A stretch of DNA of 64,000 nt from a bacterium (GTDB lineage: Bacteria; Vulcanimicrobiota; JABDET01), in NCBI GenBank assembly GCA_021817145.1, contig JAKAVV010000005.1, positions 32,241 to 96,240 on the forward strand. The letters are read 5' to 3'. Below the pieces are notes generated by a model. That model was not told the origin of the DNA and ran no database searches. It saw only the letters and a list, made by a program, of their open reading frames with translations. Below are positions 53,922 to 63,034 of the stretch, one piece after another; within the stretch, counting starts at the first letter, position 1, and every line of letters begins with the position of its first letter. A program made the translations under genes and the position numbers.

Positions 53922-54293
53922 ATGGGCGTTTTACAAGAATTTCAGCATAAGTCCTGCAAACCTTGTGAAGGTGGGGCTGTTCCTTTTACAAAAAGTCAGG
54001 CAGAAATTTATCTGTACGATATGCCTGGCTGGGAATTGGATAATGAGTCCAAGAAAATTTCTAAAACTTTTTTGATGAAAAATTTTATGTCCGGTGTTCA
54101 GTTAATTCAAAAAATTGCTGAATTGGCCGAAAAAGAGGGGCATCACCCGGATCTGCATCTGACAGATTACAGAAATCTTACGATTGTTCTTTCGACCCAT
54201 GCGATTGGGGGATTGTCTGAAAACGATTTTATCCTTGCGAGCAAAATTGAAGAGCTGCCAAAGGAGCTCAAAAAAATAAAAGGAGGAGCATGA
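53922..54293 (+). CDS. Pterin-4a-carbinolamine dehydratase
   Basis: A 123-residue PCD/PhhB-family protein: the CKPCEGG N-terminal motif near 14, GWELDNESKKISKTF near 41, AELAEKEGHHPDLHLTDYRNLTIVLSTHAIGGLSENDF near 70-106 split into the conserved His-His-Pro active site and the terminal strand. It recycles tetrahydropterin cofactor, or acts as a moonlighting regulator. No aromatic hydroxylase is in the window. ATGA-type overlap with the SDR gene. Confidence 0.92.
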   Translation: MGVLQEFQHKSCKPCEGGAVPFTKSQAEIYLYDMPGWELDNESKKISKTFLMKNFMSGVQLIQKIAELAEKEGHHPDLHLTDYRNLTIVLSTHAIGGLSENDFILASKIEELPKELKKIKGGA

Positions 54294-55213
54294 TGAAACT
54301 TTTTCTTACTGGTGGAACAGGGTATGTTGGAAGCGCGATTCTTGAAGCTTTTCTTAAAGAAGGGGATCAAGTTACTGTTTTGATTAGAAATAAAGGAAAA
54401 GAAAAAATCTTAAGAGAAAAGGGGGCTAAAGTTTATGTTGGGGATCTAAAACACCCTGAATCTTTCTGTGAAGCCGCAGTTCAGCATGATCTATTCATTC
54501 ATGCGGGTTATGAAATGAGCCCTGAAGGTTCTCAGGTTGAGAAGAAGTTGGTGGAAACCCTTCTGATTTCCGCTAAAGACGCAGCCCATCCTTTTTCATT
54601 TATCTACACATCTGGAGTATGGGTTCTTGGAAATACAGGAGACCATCCTGTTGATGAATCAGCACCTGCCAATCATCCAGCGGAAATAGTGGCATGGCGC
54701 GTTCAAGTGGAGCAGATGGTTTTGTCAAAAAATGAAGGATCTCTGGCTGCTGCTGTGATCCGTCCTGGAATAGTTTATGGCGGGAACAAGGGGATCTGCT
54801 CTGGTTTTTTTGCTTCTGCTCTTAAAGATGGGAAAGCTGTTTACGTGGGGGATGGGAAGAATCGCTGGAGTCTTGTGCATCGCAGCGATTTAGCCAGGTT
54901 ATATTATCTTGTGGCGAAAAAAAGAGCTTCTGGAATTTTCCATGGAGTGGATGGAACCCCTACTTCTGTTCTCGAAATGGCAAAGAATGCGAGCGCTGCT
55001 TCTGGAAGAAATGGGGAGGTTCAAGCTCTTTCTCTAGAGAAAGCTCGAGAGACAATGGGGGCTTTTGCTGATGCCCTTGCCCTTGATCAGGTAGTCTCTG
55101 CAAAGAGATCCTCAGAACTTGGATGGAATCCAGTTTTCAAATCTTTTACCGCAAATATCCAGCAGCTTTATAAAGAATTTACATCGGTTGAAGAAAAAGC
55201 AGCTGTTTCTTAA
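54290..55213 (+). CDS. NAD(P)-dependent epimerase/dehydratase (extended SDR)
   Basis: A 307-residue Rossmann-fold enzyme with LTGGTGYVGSAI at 4-15, VYVGDLKHP near 57, IYTSGVWV near 100 (catalytic Ser) and VIRPGIVYG near 157. The usual YxxxK Tyr is replaced by a AWRVQVEQM region, so it may be an atypical or non-canonical SDR. Coupled to the pterin dehydratase gene. Confidence 0.82.
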   Translation: MMKLFLTGGTGYVGSAILEAFLKEGDQVTVLIRNKGKEKILREKGAKVYVGDLKHPESFCEAAVQHDLFIHAGYEMSPEGSQVEKKLVETLLISAKDAAHPFSFIYTSGVWVLGNTGDHPVDESAPANHPAEIVAWRVQVEQMVLSKNEGSLAAAVIRPGIVYGGNKGICSGFFASALKDGKAVYVGDGKNRWSLVHRSDLARLYYLVAKKRASGIFHGVDGTPTSVLEMAKNASAASGRNGEVQALSLEKARETMGAFADALALDQVVSAKRSSELGWNPVFKSFTANIQQLYKEFTSVEEKAAVS

Positions 55214-55247
55214 AAGCAGGCGCGTTTTTTCAACAGAGATATCTTTT

Positions 55248-55721
55248 TTACAGCGATATTTGTGGAACAGTAAACTGTTTTTTTAGGATTGAGTCAAAAA
55301 ATCTTTTAGAGAAGACCCCAAATTGAAATGGTTTTTCTCGCTGGAAAACAGTTATTTTTTCGAAATCCTCTTTGATTTCAGCAATCTGGATGGTCCCATC
55401 TGGATTTAAAATAAAGGAGATCTGTTCTAAATCTGCTTGATCTTTTTCCCATAAAAATGAACTCACAGCCACAACTCTGCTGCTGCTTTGGCGTAAAAAG
55501 ATGTCATATAGTTTCCCTTTTTTCCAGTACACCCTATGTTGTATATCTTGATGATCTTGGTACGTCTCTACTTTGTTTTCTGTGCTGTGCGCGCGCTGTG
55601 TGCATTTTTGGATCCACCTTAAGTAATAATTGTACTGCAAATTGTAGAGGCTTCCTGGGAACACGGGAAGGATCCAGGTTTCTGGACCTGCGGTTTCCTG
55701 GATGACAACCTTGTTCATCAT
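55248..55721 (-). CDS. Conserved-looking protein of unknown function
   Basis: 157 residues beginning MMNKVVIQETAGPETWILPVFPGS, with a Tyr/Trp-rich first half (LYNLQYNYYLRWIQ) and a beta-rich second half (VYWKKGKLYDIFLRQSSSRVVAVSSFLW, split by turns). AAGGAGG lies before the ATG, favouring a real gene. I recognise no domain. Confidence 0.6.
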   Translation of the reverse strand: MMNKVVIQETAGPETWILPVFPGSLYNLQYNYYLRWIQKCTQRAHSTENKVETYQDHQDIQHRVYWKKGKLYDIFLRQSSSRVVAVSSFLWEKDQADLEQISFILNPDGTIQIAEIKEDFEKITVFQREKPFQFGVFSKRFFDSILKKQFTVPQISL

Positions 55722-55871
55722 GATATCCTCCTTATAAAATAAATCGCTTTTATAGAAAGAATATCAGGACATGATCTCAAGAAAAACTCATTTCAGACTC
55801 AATGAGCAGTCAATAACAGATGCCAAGTGTTAACATTTTGTAATCTTCCTTAAAATTGCTAAATTTTTCCC

Positions 55872-55900
55872 TTGCCATGGCTTGACAGGTGTGCTATACT
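55872..55900 (+). promoter_or_regulatory. Promoter of the pheST leader
   Basis: TTGCCA (55872-55877) and TATACT (55895-55900) with exactly 17 bp spacing and an extended -10 TGC immediately before TATACT. It lies about 30 bp upstream of the 26-residue leader ORF. Confidence 0.7.
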
Positions 55901-55932
55901 ATTCTTGGGTATGGTAGGAATTGGAGGTTAAC

Positions 55933-56013
55933 ATGGGAAAGTTGTTATGGAAAATCTTTTCAACAACTGGTTCACCCCTGGCTTATATCCTGTATCGAAA
56001 GCTGAACGCGTAA
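55933..56013 (+). CDS. 26-residue YqzL-like leader ORF
   Basis: ATG at 55933, GGAGG 5 nt upstream, encodes MGKLLWKIFSTTGSPLAYIL... ending at TAA 56011. The W-K-F-x-x-TG-x-x-x-AYLLY-like pattern resembles the small YqzL protein family, though shorter. Its place between a promoter and a terminator-like hairpin before pheS could also make it a regulatory peptide, but it contains no Phe run. The rest of 55722-56069 is non-coding and includes a TGAACGCGTA direct repeat (56002-56011, 56020-56029). Confidence 0.55.
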   Translation: MGKLLWKIFSTTGSPLAYILYRKLNA

Positions 56014-56043
56014 CTTAGTTGAACGCGTAGCGCAAAAGAAGTG

Positions 56044-56064
56044 GCAGGGTTTTCCTGCTTTTTT
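56044..56064 (+). terminator. Terminator-like hairpin before pheS
   Basis: GCAGG / CCTGC arms around a GTTTT loop followed directly by six T residues, 6 bp before the pheS start. It may attenuate transcription into pheST. Confidence 0.55.
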
Positions 56065-56069
56065 GGGGA

Positions 56070-57119
56070 ATGGTTGAACCCATGGTTAATGCTGTGGTGG
56101 ATAAACTAGACTCCCTTGTGAAAGAGGTTAACTCAAAGATTTCTCAAATTTCAGAGCTGAAAGCAGTAGAAGACCTGCAGCATGAAATTTTAGGGAAAAA
56201 AGGGGAATTAACCCAGATTCTCCGTGGTTTGTCAGAACTTCCTGAGGCAGAAAGACCTCTGGTTGGTAAAAAAGCCAATGAGATAAAAGTTGAAATTCAG
56301 AAACTCCTGGATAAGAAGATTTTACAATTAAAACGATCCTCTTTATCAGAAAGACTGGAGAAAGAATGGCTGGATTTAACTCTTCCTGGGGAACCTGTGC
56401 CATCAGGCAGGCTCCACCCCTTAACTCGTGTGTTAAGGGAAGTAAAAACTGTTTTCTCAGGGCTTGGGTTTGAATTTGTTCAGGGACCTGAAGTTGAAAC
56501 GGATTATTACAATTTTGAAGCCCTCAATATTCCTCCGGATCATCCGGCAAGGGAAATGTGGGATTCTTTATATCTTGGAGAAAGAACTCTTTTAAGAACC
56601 CATACCTCTCCTGTTCAGATTCGAGTCATGGAGAAAAGAAAACCCCCTTTAAGAGTGATTTCAGGAGGGAAATGTTACCGCAGAGACGCGGTTGATTCCA
56701 CCCACTGTTTTCAATTTCATCAAGTAGAAGGATTTATGGTGGACAAAGGGGTTTCAATGGCTCATTTAAAAGGAACACTTTCCGCTTTTGCTCAAGGAAT
56801 TTTTGGATCAGAAAGAAAAGTCAAATTAGTCCCCAGTTATTTTCCCTTCACAGAACCCAGTGTTGAGGTTTATATTGACTGCTTTAACTGCGCTCTAACC
56901 CCTTCTGAATCCTGTCGAATTTGCGGCGGCTCCAAATGGCTTGAAATATTAGGGGCGGGTATGATCCACCCTTTTGTTTTACGAGTTGTCAATATCCCTT
57001 CAGAGTTTACGGGTTTTGCTTTCGGACTTGGGATCGAAAGGATTGCCATGTTGAAGTTTGGAATTGATGATATTCGCTTGTTTTACGAAAGCGATCAAAA
57101 ATTTTTGGAGCAGTTTTAA
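56070..57119 (+). CDS. pheS: Phenylalanyl-tRNA synthetase alpha subunit
   Basis: Class II synthetase catalytic subunit of 349 residues. The N-terminal coiled coil (about 10-85; EILGKKGELTQIL) is followed by motif 1 (HPLTRVLREVKTVF), FEALNIPPDHPAR, motif 2 (GGKCYRRDAVDSTH...FHQVEGFMVD) and motif 3 (FGLGIERIAML near 320). HPLTRVL and HTSPVQIR are diagnostic. A Cys-rich segment CFNCALTPSESCRICGG near 271-287 is present, as in some bacterial PheS, and may bind zinc. ATG 56070 or 56082 both possible. Confidence 0.96.
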   Translation: MVEPMVNAVVDKLDSLVKEVNSKISQISELKAVEDLQHEILGKKGELTQILRGLSELPEAERPLVGKKANEIKVEIQKLLDKKILQLKRSSLSERLEKEWLDLTLPGEPVPSGRLHPLTRVLREVKTVFSGLGFEFVQGPEVETDYYNFEALNIPPDHPAREMWDSLYLGERTLLRTHTSPVQIRVMEKRKPPLRVISGGKCYRRDAVDSTHCFQFHQVEGFMVDKGVSMAHLKGTLSAFAQGIFGSERKVKLVPSYFPFTEPSVEVYIDCFNCALTPSESCRICGGSKWLEILGAGMIHPFVLRVVNIPSEFTGFAFGLGIERIAMLKFGIDDIRLFYESDQKFLEQF

Positions 57120-57124
57120 CGTTC

Positions 57125-59500
57125 ATGCGCGCCCCTATTTCCTGGCTTAAAGAATTTGTAGATATCCCTGAAACCCCTGAGGCTTTAGCTGAAAAGCTGC
57201 AGAAGATCGGGGTGCCTGTTGAGAGAATCGAGTATTCAAGCCCTGGGATTCATTCTGTTTTTGTTGGAAAGATTCTCCAAATGGAACAGCATCCCAATGC
57301 TGATAAACTGAGAATCGCCCAGGTGGATTTAGGGAAAGAAAAGCTGCAGATTATCACAGGGGCTCCAAATGTGAAAACAGGGGATTTCATTCCTGTGGCT
57401 AGAATAGGAGCTGTTCTAGCAGGCGGGAAAACGATCCAAGAAGCTAAACTAAGAGGGCTTCCTTCTTATGGAATGATGTGTTCTGCTGATGAATTGGAGT
57501 TGGGGATCAAAGAGTTTCTTCCTGCTGACCAAAAGTCAGGTGTCATGATTTTAGACTCTGATTTGCAGCCAGGGGATAATCTTGCCGAAACCCTTGGGCT
57601 CAATCAAGCTGTTCTTGTTTTAGAACCTTTTGCTAACCGTCCGGATTATTTAAGTATTTTTGGGATTGCTCGAGAGATTGCCACTCTCTATGGAATTTCC
57701 ATGAAAATTCCGGAATTATATCCTGAAAAAAAGAGAACTTTAGAGGACAAAATTTCCATTTCAGTTCAAAATGATCAAACATGTTCTCGATATACAGCTC
57801 GATTTATTTCTAGCGTGAAAAATCAACTCTCTCCAATTTCAATGGCTGTCCGATTGTTTTCAGCAGGAGTCAGACCCATCAATCTGACAGTTGACATTAC
57901 CAATTATGTTCTTTTAGAGTTAGGACAGCCTCTTCATGCTTTTGATTATTCCTTGATTCAAGGGAAAAAAATAGAAGTCAGGAAAGCTGAAAATGAGGAG
58001 CGCTTTACAGGAATTGATGGAAAAGAGTATCTTCTGCAGGACACGGATCTTGTGATTGCTGACTCAAAAAAAGCGATTGCCCTGGCAGGGATTATTGGGG
58101 GGAAAGAAAGCGAAGTTCAAGACAGCACAAAAGATCTCCTTTTAGAATCCGCTCATTTTGATCCAGGGACAATAAGAAGAACATCTGTCAGACTTGGAAT
58201 TCGAACAGAAAGCTCGCGAAGATTTGAGAAAGGGCTTGATCCCGTTGCAGCGGACTGGGGAAGCAGAAGAGCTTGTTACCTATTTAAAAAATTTGGATTT
58301 CAGGTCCATGAAGGAGGAGAGGACGTTTATAGAGTCTTCGCTAAACCTCGCGAAATTGCGGTTCGCTTCAACAGAATCCGAAAAATTCTCGGGATTGAGC
58401 ATTTGGAAAAAAGTCATGCTGTAAGAATTTTAACAGGACTCGGGTTTCAAATTTTAAAAAAAGAACCTTTATTTATTCAGACCCCCCCTTTAAGATTGGA
58501 TATCCATGAGGAGATTGACGTTGCCGAAGAGATTGCCCGTCATTATGGATATGATCAAATCCCTTCTCTTCTTCCTGAGGGGAAAACTACGCTTGGGGTT
58601 TTAGATTCATCCGAGAGGTTTGAAGAAAAGCTCAGAGATTATTTATCCCGTTTGGGTTTATCGGAATCTCTGTGCTATTCTCTTGGGGATCCAGCTTATT
58701 ACGGAAAATTTGAAGAGAAAAAAATGGGGCTCATTCAAAATCCACTGACAGAAGATAGGAAAGCTCTCCGCCCCTCTTTATATCCAGGGCTCCTGCTAGC
58801 CATTCGGAAAAATCTCAATATGAAGAACAAAAATCTAGCTTTTTTTGAGCTTGGAAAAGTTTTTAGAAAAAATGGGGAGATTCATGAAGAGCGTCATTTA
58901 TGCACAGCTTTAACAGGTATGACTTCGTGGGGAAAGCCTGTTTCCTTTCTTTTATTAAAAGGAATGATGGAACAGCTTTTTACCTGGCTTCATATTCCTG
59001 AGGAAGTTGAATTGAAAAAACAGAGCAGTAAAAATTTTCATCCACACAAGTTTGCCGAGGTTTTGATTGATCAGAAAGAGATTGGCTGGATCGGTGAGCT
59101 CCACCCCCAACTTTTAGAATCTATGGATATTTCTCAGCCTGTTTATATTCTGGAATTATCGGTGGATAAACTGCAGAAATTGGAAAAGGATCCTCCTGTT
59201 TTTAAGCCTCTTCCCTTATATCCGGAATCCAGGAGAGATATTTCCATGATTGTTGACGAAAAAGTTCCAGCAGGAGAGATTATAAAACTAGTTAGGGAAA
59301 ACGGGAATGGGATTGTTGAAGACGCTGAAATATTTGATCTGTATCAAGGGCCAAATGTTCCAGAAGGGAAGAAATCGGTCGCTTTTTCGATCCACTACCG
59401 CTCTTATAAGAAAACTTTGACAGATGAAGAGATTCATCAAGCGCATGAGAAGATCAAGGAAAAGTTAAAACTTAATCTTGACGCTGTGATTCGAGAGTAA
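57125..59500 (+). CDS. pheT: Phenylalanyl-tRNA synthetase beta subunit
   Basis: 791 residues with the standard PheT domains: EMAP/tRNA-binding domain (about 40-150; VGKILQMEQHPNADKLRIAQVDLG), B3/4 editing domain (about 210-380), B5 (about 400-475), the catalytic-like core and the C-terminal ferredoxin-fold anticodon-binding domain (YPESRRDISMIVDEKVPAGEI near 697). Full length. It starts 5 bp after pheS and overlaps the convergent GNAT gene by 29 nt. Confidence 0.96.
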   Translation: MRAPISWLKEFVDIPETPEALAEKLQKIGVPVERIEYSSPGIHSVFVGKILQMEQHPNADKLRIAQVDLGKEKLQIITGAPNVKTGDFIPVARIGAVLAGGKTIQEAKLRGLPSYGMMCSADELELGIKEFLPADQKSGVMILDSDLQPGDNLAETLGLNQAVLVLEPFANRPDYLSIFGIAREIATLYGISMKIPELYPEKKRTLEDKISISVQNDQTCSRYTARFISSVKNQLSPISMAVRLFSAGVRPINLTVDITNYVLLELGQPLHAFDYSLIQGKKIEVRKAENEERFTGIDGKEYLLQDTDLVIADSKKAIALAGIIGGKESEVQDSTKDLLLESAHFDPGTIRRTSVRLGIRTESSRRFEKGLDPVAADWGSRRACYLFKKFGFQVHEGGEDVYRVFAKPREIAVRFNRIRKILGIEHLEKSHAVRILTGLGFQILKKEPLFIQTPPLRLDIHEEIDVAEEIARHYGYDQIPSLLPEGKTTLGVLDSSERFEEKLRDYLSRLGLSESLCYSLGDPAYYGKFEEKKMGLIQNPLTEDRKALRPSLYPGLLLAIRKNLNMKNKNLAFFELGKVFRKNGEIHEERHLCTALTGMTSWGKPVSFLLLKGMMEQLFTWLHIPEEVELKKQSSKNFHPHKFAEVLIDQKEIGWIGELHPQLLESMDISQPVYILELSVDKLQKLEKDPPVFKPLPLYPESRRDISMIVDEKVPAGEIIKLVRENGNGIVEDAEIFDLYQGPNVPEGKKSVAFSIHYRSYKKTLTDEEIHQAHEKIKEKLKLNLDAVIRE

Positions 59501-59918
59501 GAAATAAAACCATTTCTTGATGGGGGATCCCTGCTTCTTCAAATATCTCCCCAATTGGTTTAAAGCCATGTTTTAAATAAAAAGGTTTTGCATGCAGTTG
59601 GGAATGAAGATAAACTCGATTCAATCTTTTTTCTATTCCCATTTCAACAAGTTTTCTTAAAATTAGGGATCCAACCCCTTTCCCTCTCCATTCTTTGGAA
59701 ACAGCCATTCTTCCGATCCTGCCTGAGTTTCCTTTAACAACCAGTCTCCCTGTTCCAATCACTTCTTCATGATGAAGGACAGCGGCATGAATAGCTGTGG
59801 AATCTTCTTCATCCCATTCCAGCTTAGGAGGAACTCCTTGCTCTTTAACAAAGACCTTTCTCCGCAGAGAAAAAACTTTTTCTAAGATTGCTTTCTCTTC
59901 CGCTAAAACTACTTCCAC
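59472..59918 (-). CDS. GNAT family N-acetyltransferase
   Basis: 148 residues of ElaA/YjcF-like GNAT fold: VFSLRRKVFVKEQGVP near 14, TGRLVV near 55, the acetyl-CoA loop IGRMAVSKEWRGKGVGSLIL near 66-85 (split by R-x-x-G-x-G), and a C-terminal KPFYLKHGFKPIGE strand. Substrate unknown. GTG start. Confidence 0.88.
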   Translation of the reverse strand: MEVVLAEEKAILEKVFSLRRKVFVKEQGVPPKLEWDEEDSTAIHAAVLHHEEVIGTGRLVVKGNSGRIGRMAVSKEWRGKGVGSLILRKLVEMGIEKRLNRVYLHSQLHAKPFYLKHGFKPIGEIFEEAGIPHQEMVLFLTLESQRQD

Positions 59919-59965
59919 TGCTCACTAACCCCTTGTAAATGGCCTGCCGCATCGGTCGGTTCGCA

Positions 59966-62599
59966 TTAGAAAAGGCTCCACAGCTTCCAGTAAAGATACT
60001 TAATCGGTATGCGAATCCAATGCCAGAGAAGAGGGCGATAGGGGCCATAAATTTTTGCTGTTCCTATCATTCCCGGGAGAAGGATATGGTCAGGATCAGC
60101 TGTCTCCACTTCTACAAGATATTTCTCCTGTGTGTTTTTTAAACTTTGAGGCGCAATCCGTATCACTTTCCCTGAGAATAGTTCCCCTGGAAGGGCAAGT
60201 AATCTAATAGAAACATTGTCGTTTTTTTGATTTATCTTGGGGATCTCTAAGATATTCATTTGATTCACTTGAACATCAAAGATCATTTTCCCTGGCTGAT
60301 AAACCCAGGCAACAGGCTCCCCTTTTTCTACCATTTTCCCCTCCCATTCTTTGAGATGGGGTGTCATAATGATTCCTGTGATTGGGCTTCTTAATTTGGA
60401 TCTTTGGATTTTCCCCTGAATTCCTTTTATTTGAACCTCTATATCATCCAGTTTGTTTTCCGCCACTTTTATTTCAGCAGCTTCTCCTTCTGCGTAATAA
60501 AAGTTCTTTTGACTTGTTTCCAGATTTTTTTGGAGCTGATCAGGTTCAATTTTAAGGGTTTTGTTTAAAACCTTATGATAAGATTCAAGAGATGCTTGGT
60601 AAGCTTTTAAAGATCCCTGTTCCTGTTCATAAGAGGTCTGATAATCCTGAATAAATCTCTTTTCAGCTAAATTGAATTGATCTTGGAGCCCTCGGAGATT
60701 ATTTTTTGCCTCTTGATATGCGCTCTTTTTCTTTAATAATCTGCGAGAGGAAACCAGCCCTGTTTTTGCCAGTTTAGAATAACCCTTCCATGTTTTTTTC
60801 ACTACCTTTAATTGTTCTTCAGCCGATTTTATCTGCTGCTGAATTTGCGCCAGGGAACTAGGAAGAACCCCTTTTTGATATTCTATCCAATCTTTTTTTA
60901 GACGGGCATAAATGGTGCGAGATTTAAGATACTGTTCTTTTGCTGCTTCTAAAGAATGTTCAGCTTCAAGCACAGTTTCTTTTGAAAGAAGATGATGTGA
61001 TTTTGAAGCAAGTTCAGCCTGATACAGAGCTTTATCCGCATGGGTTAAAAGAGAGCCGTATTTTGCTTTTAAATAAGAGAGGTTGTTCTTTTCAAGACGC
61101 TTTTCCACGGCTAGATGGGCTAATTTTTGTTTTAAAGAGAAATCATCCAGTTTTGCGAAAACCTCTCCTTTTTTTATTCTGCCCCCTTCTTCGAAGTACA
61201 CTTTTGTCAGAATTCCTGATTCAAGAGGAGCTAGAACCCGCTTGACTGATGGTTCAACAATACAGGGTCCTGTAAATCCTTCTTGTGTTGGTATGAGACC
61301 CAATAGAATGATGACGAGAACAAGAATCCCTACTTTTTGGGCTTTTGTTTTTAATGCCAATCTTGCTCCCGCATCTTCCTTAATTTTTTGAATCACGCTT
61401 TTCCATTCTGAAAAACTGGTTACATACCATTTCCAAATTCCAAACCCGATCCCTCCAAAAACCAAAAGAACTCCTAATCCTGCCAGTGCTTTTGCCGCAA
61501 ATTGGAACAGGAATACAAGAATGAAAAATAAAATCAGTGAGGTGTATCCAATCCCGAGCAGCGCGTACCAGAAATAAATTTTTTTTAATCGCGAAGGAAT
61601 CCCCTTTAATTCATTTGACGCTTCCTTCAGCTCCAGGATCTTTCCTCTGATATATAAATGGATGGACTGAAACGACCTTGCTCTTAAATTTACCACTTCT
61701 AAAAAGTCATTCAGCACATAATATCCATCTAGTTTTATCAGGGGGTTTAAATTCCAGAGCGCCGTAAAACCGCAGATCCCCAAGATGGCAATACAGATAA
61801 GAGACAAAAAACTCCCCGGTATGGTAAAATACCAGATTAAAGCCGCAAAAAAAGCGAAAACGAATTGAAAATACAATCCCGCTAAACCCACATACATCCT
61901 GTGTTTCTTGTCTGGGAAAAGATAAGCATCCGATACATTGGTATAAAAGGCAGGTTCGAAATAGATCAACATAAATCCCATTTCTTTCACTTTCCCTCCA
62001 TAATACGAGCAGGTTAACGCATGCCCCATCTCATGCACAAAAGCAACAATCAGAAAAGAAAAATAGAGGAGTAAAAGCCCCCAGCCATGCAGCAGAAGAT
62101 CCATCTCTGAAAGGATTGAATTCTCGTGTTGAAAAAGAAAAACGAAAAGTGAGAAGATGAGGAAAAGCCCTGAATAAACAAATACAGGTTTAAACAAAAA
62201 GGAAACATAAGGGAGCGTTTGTTTCAGCAAATTCTCAGGATTTAAAACGGGAATTCTGAGGTAAAATAAAGAGCCTCGAGTTTTCGTATTTTTCTTGCCA
62301 GCAGCAGATTTTTCTTCTTCCAGAAGTCCTCTTTTTTTTAAGTCTTGTATAAAGTTTGTTAAGTATTCTATTGGAATTTCAATGTTTGGATAAAGAGTTT
62401 CGATATTTTCTTTTATTTTTTCGAGAGAGGTTTCCCCATCCAGATTCGAAAAGATTCGAAATTCGATCTCTTTTAGTTGATAATATCCACCGGTTTCTTC
62501 ATTGACAACAATATAAAACCGCTCCCCTTTGAGCTCCTGGTTGTGGATCCTTAAGTTTTCTTTTCGTTTCGGATATTTTTCTTTTTCTGCTGGAGTCAC
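59966..62599 (-). CDS. PqqD-like / M50 metalloprotease / HlyD adaptor fusion
   Basis: 877 residues in three parts. Residues 1-105 resemble a PqqD-type peptide-binding domain (FYIVVNEETGGYYQLKEIEFRIF). Then a polytopic M50-type site-2 protease: TM helices about 140-420 with the zinc motif HEMGH at 188-192 and LNPLIKLDGYY near 283. The last half is a HlyD/RND-type periplasmic adaptor: lipoyl halves (PLESGILTKVYFEEGGRIKKGEVFAKLDD near 459-487; RSPITGIIMTP) flank a long coiled coil (about 520-720). Such fusions are linked to export or maturation of modified peptides; no peptide gene is visible here. GTG start. Confidence 0.85.
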   Translation of the reverse strand: MTPAEKEKYPKRKENLRIHNQELKGERFYIVVNEETGGYYQLKEIEFRIFSNLDGETSLEKIKENIETLYPNIEIPIEYLTNFIQDLKKRGLLEEEKSAAGKKNTKTRGSLFYLRIPVLNPENLLKQTLPYVSFLFKPVFVYSGLFLIFSLFVFLFQHENSILSEMDLLLHGWGLLLLYFSFLIVAFVHEMGHALTCSYYGGKVKEMGFMLIYFEPAFYTNVSDAYLFPDKKHRMYVGLAGLYFQFVFAFFAALIWYFTIPGSFLSLICIAILGICGFTALWNLNPLIKLDGYYVLNDFLEVVNLRARSFQSIHLYIRGKILELKEASNELKGIPSRLKKIYFWYALLGIGYTSLILFFILVFLFQFAAKALAGLGVLLVFGGIGFGIWKWYVTSFSEWKSVIQKIKEDAGARLALKTKAQKVGILVLVIILLGLIPTQEGFTGPCIVEPSVKRVLAPLESGILTKVYFEEGGRIKKGEVFAKLDDFSLKQKLAHLAVEKRLEKNNLSYLKAKYGSLLTHADKALYQAELASKSHHLLSKETVLEAEHSLEAAKEQYLKSRTIYARLKKDWIEYQKGVLPSSLAQIQQQIKSAEEQLKVVKKTWKGYSKLAKTGLVSSRRLLKKKSAYQEAKNNLRGLQDQFNLAEKRFIQDYQTSYEQEQGSLKAYQASLESYHKVLNKTLKIEPDQLQKNLETSQKNFYYAEGEAAEIKVAENKLDDIEVQIKGIQGKIQRSKLRSPITGIIMTPHLKEWEGKMVEKGEPVAWVYQPGKMIFDVQVNQMNILEIPKINQKNDNVSIRLLALPGELFSGKVIRIAPQSLKNTQEKYLVEVETADPDHILLPGMIGTAKIYGPYRPLLWHWIRIPIKYLYWKLWSLF

Positions 62600-62675
62600 T
62601 TTCTATTTTATCATATCATGAAAGAATGGAAAATTCAAGAAAAGATTCTGCGCTGTCTGGAGGAAAAAGAGTTTT

Positions 62676-62960
62676 CTAGGGTGATTTTTGACAAAGAAGC
62701 GGGGAAGGAAGATTAAAAAATCTAGCCCAAAAAATTTGAGATTGTGGGGATAAATGACGGAACCCGTGTTTTTCCAGATGCGCTGAGATGGCTTCTTCCT
62801 CAAAACGAGAAAAAAGCCATCGAACCTCTTCCCTTGTTCCACTTTCCAGAATTCGCTCAATAAGAACAGGTTTCAAGAGTTCAAGAGAACAGGAGGGATC
62901 CTGTAGATCATACTCCTGGAGTCGGGACAGGGTCAGTAAAGGACAATCAAGTGGTTCCAT
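62676..62960 (-). CDS. DUF6922-like small protein
   Basis: 94 residues: LLKPVLIERILESGTREEVRWLFSRFEEEAI then HLSPQSQIFWARFFNL. The R-x-LS-P-x-S-x-x-FW pattern matches DUF6922-type proteins, which often accompany nucleotidyltransferase toxins and may act as antitoxins. No partner follows directly; 62603-62675 carries no gene. The promoter abuts the ATG, so the message is probably leaderless. Confidence 0.65.
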   Translation of the reverse strand: MEPLDCPLLTLSRLQEYDLQDPSCSLELLKPVLIERILESGTREEVRWLFSRFEEEAISAHLEKHGFRHLSPQSQIFWARFFNLPSPLLCQKSP

Positions 62961-62967
62961 CTTTTTT

Positions 62968-62996
62968 ATTATACCAAATGTTTAAGTGAAAAACAA
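62968..62996 (-). promoter_or_regulatory. Promoter of the DUF6922-like gene
   Basis: Minus strand TTGTTT (62991-62996) and TATAAT (62968-62973) with 17-bp spacing. The ATG begins 7 nt after the -10 box, at the expected transcription start. Confidence 0.6.
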
Positions 62997-63034
62997 GTTT
63001 TCTACGAAATTAAAATAGCAGATTATCCGGCTGC

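Noticed and set aside
53785..54075. 96-residue plus-strand frame upstream of the pterin dehydratase
   Set aside because: It overlaps the pterin dehydratase in another frame and shows no coding character of its own.
55722..56069. T-box riboswitch before pheS
   Set aside because: The conserved T-box sequence and specifier stem are not visible, and the leader holds a translated mini-ORF instead.
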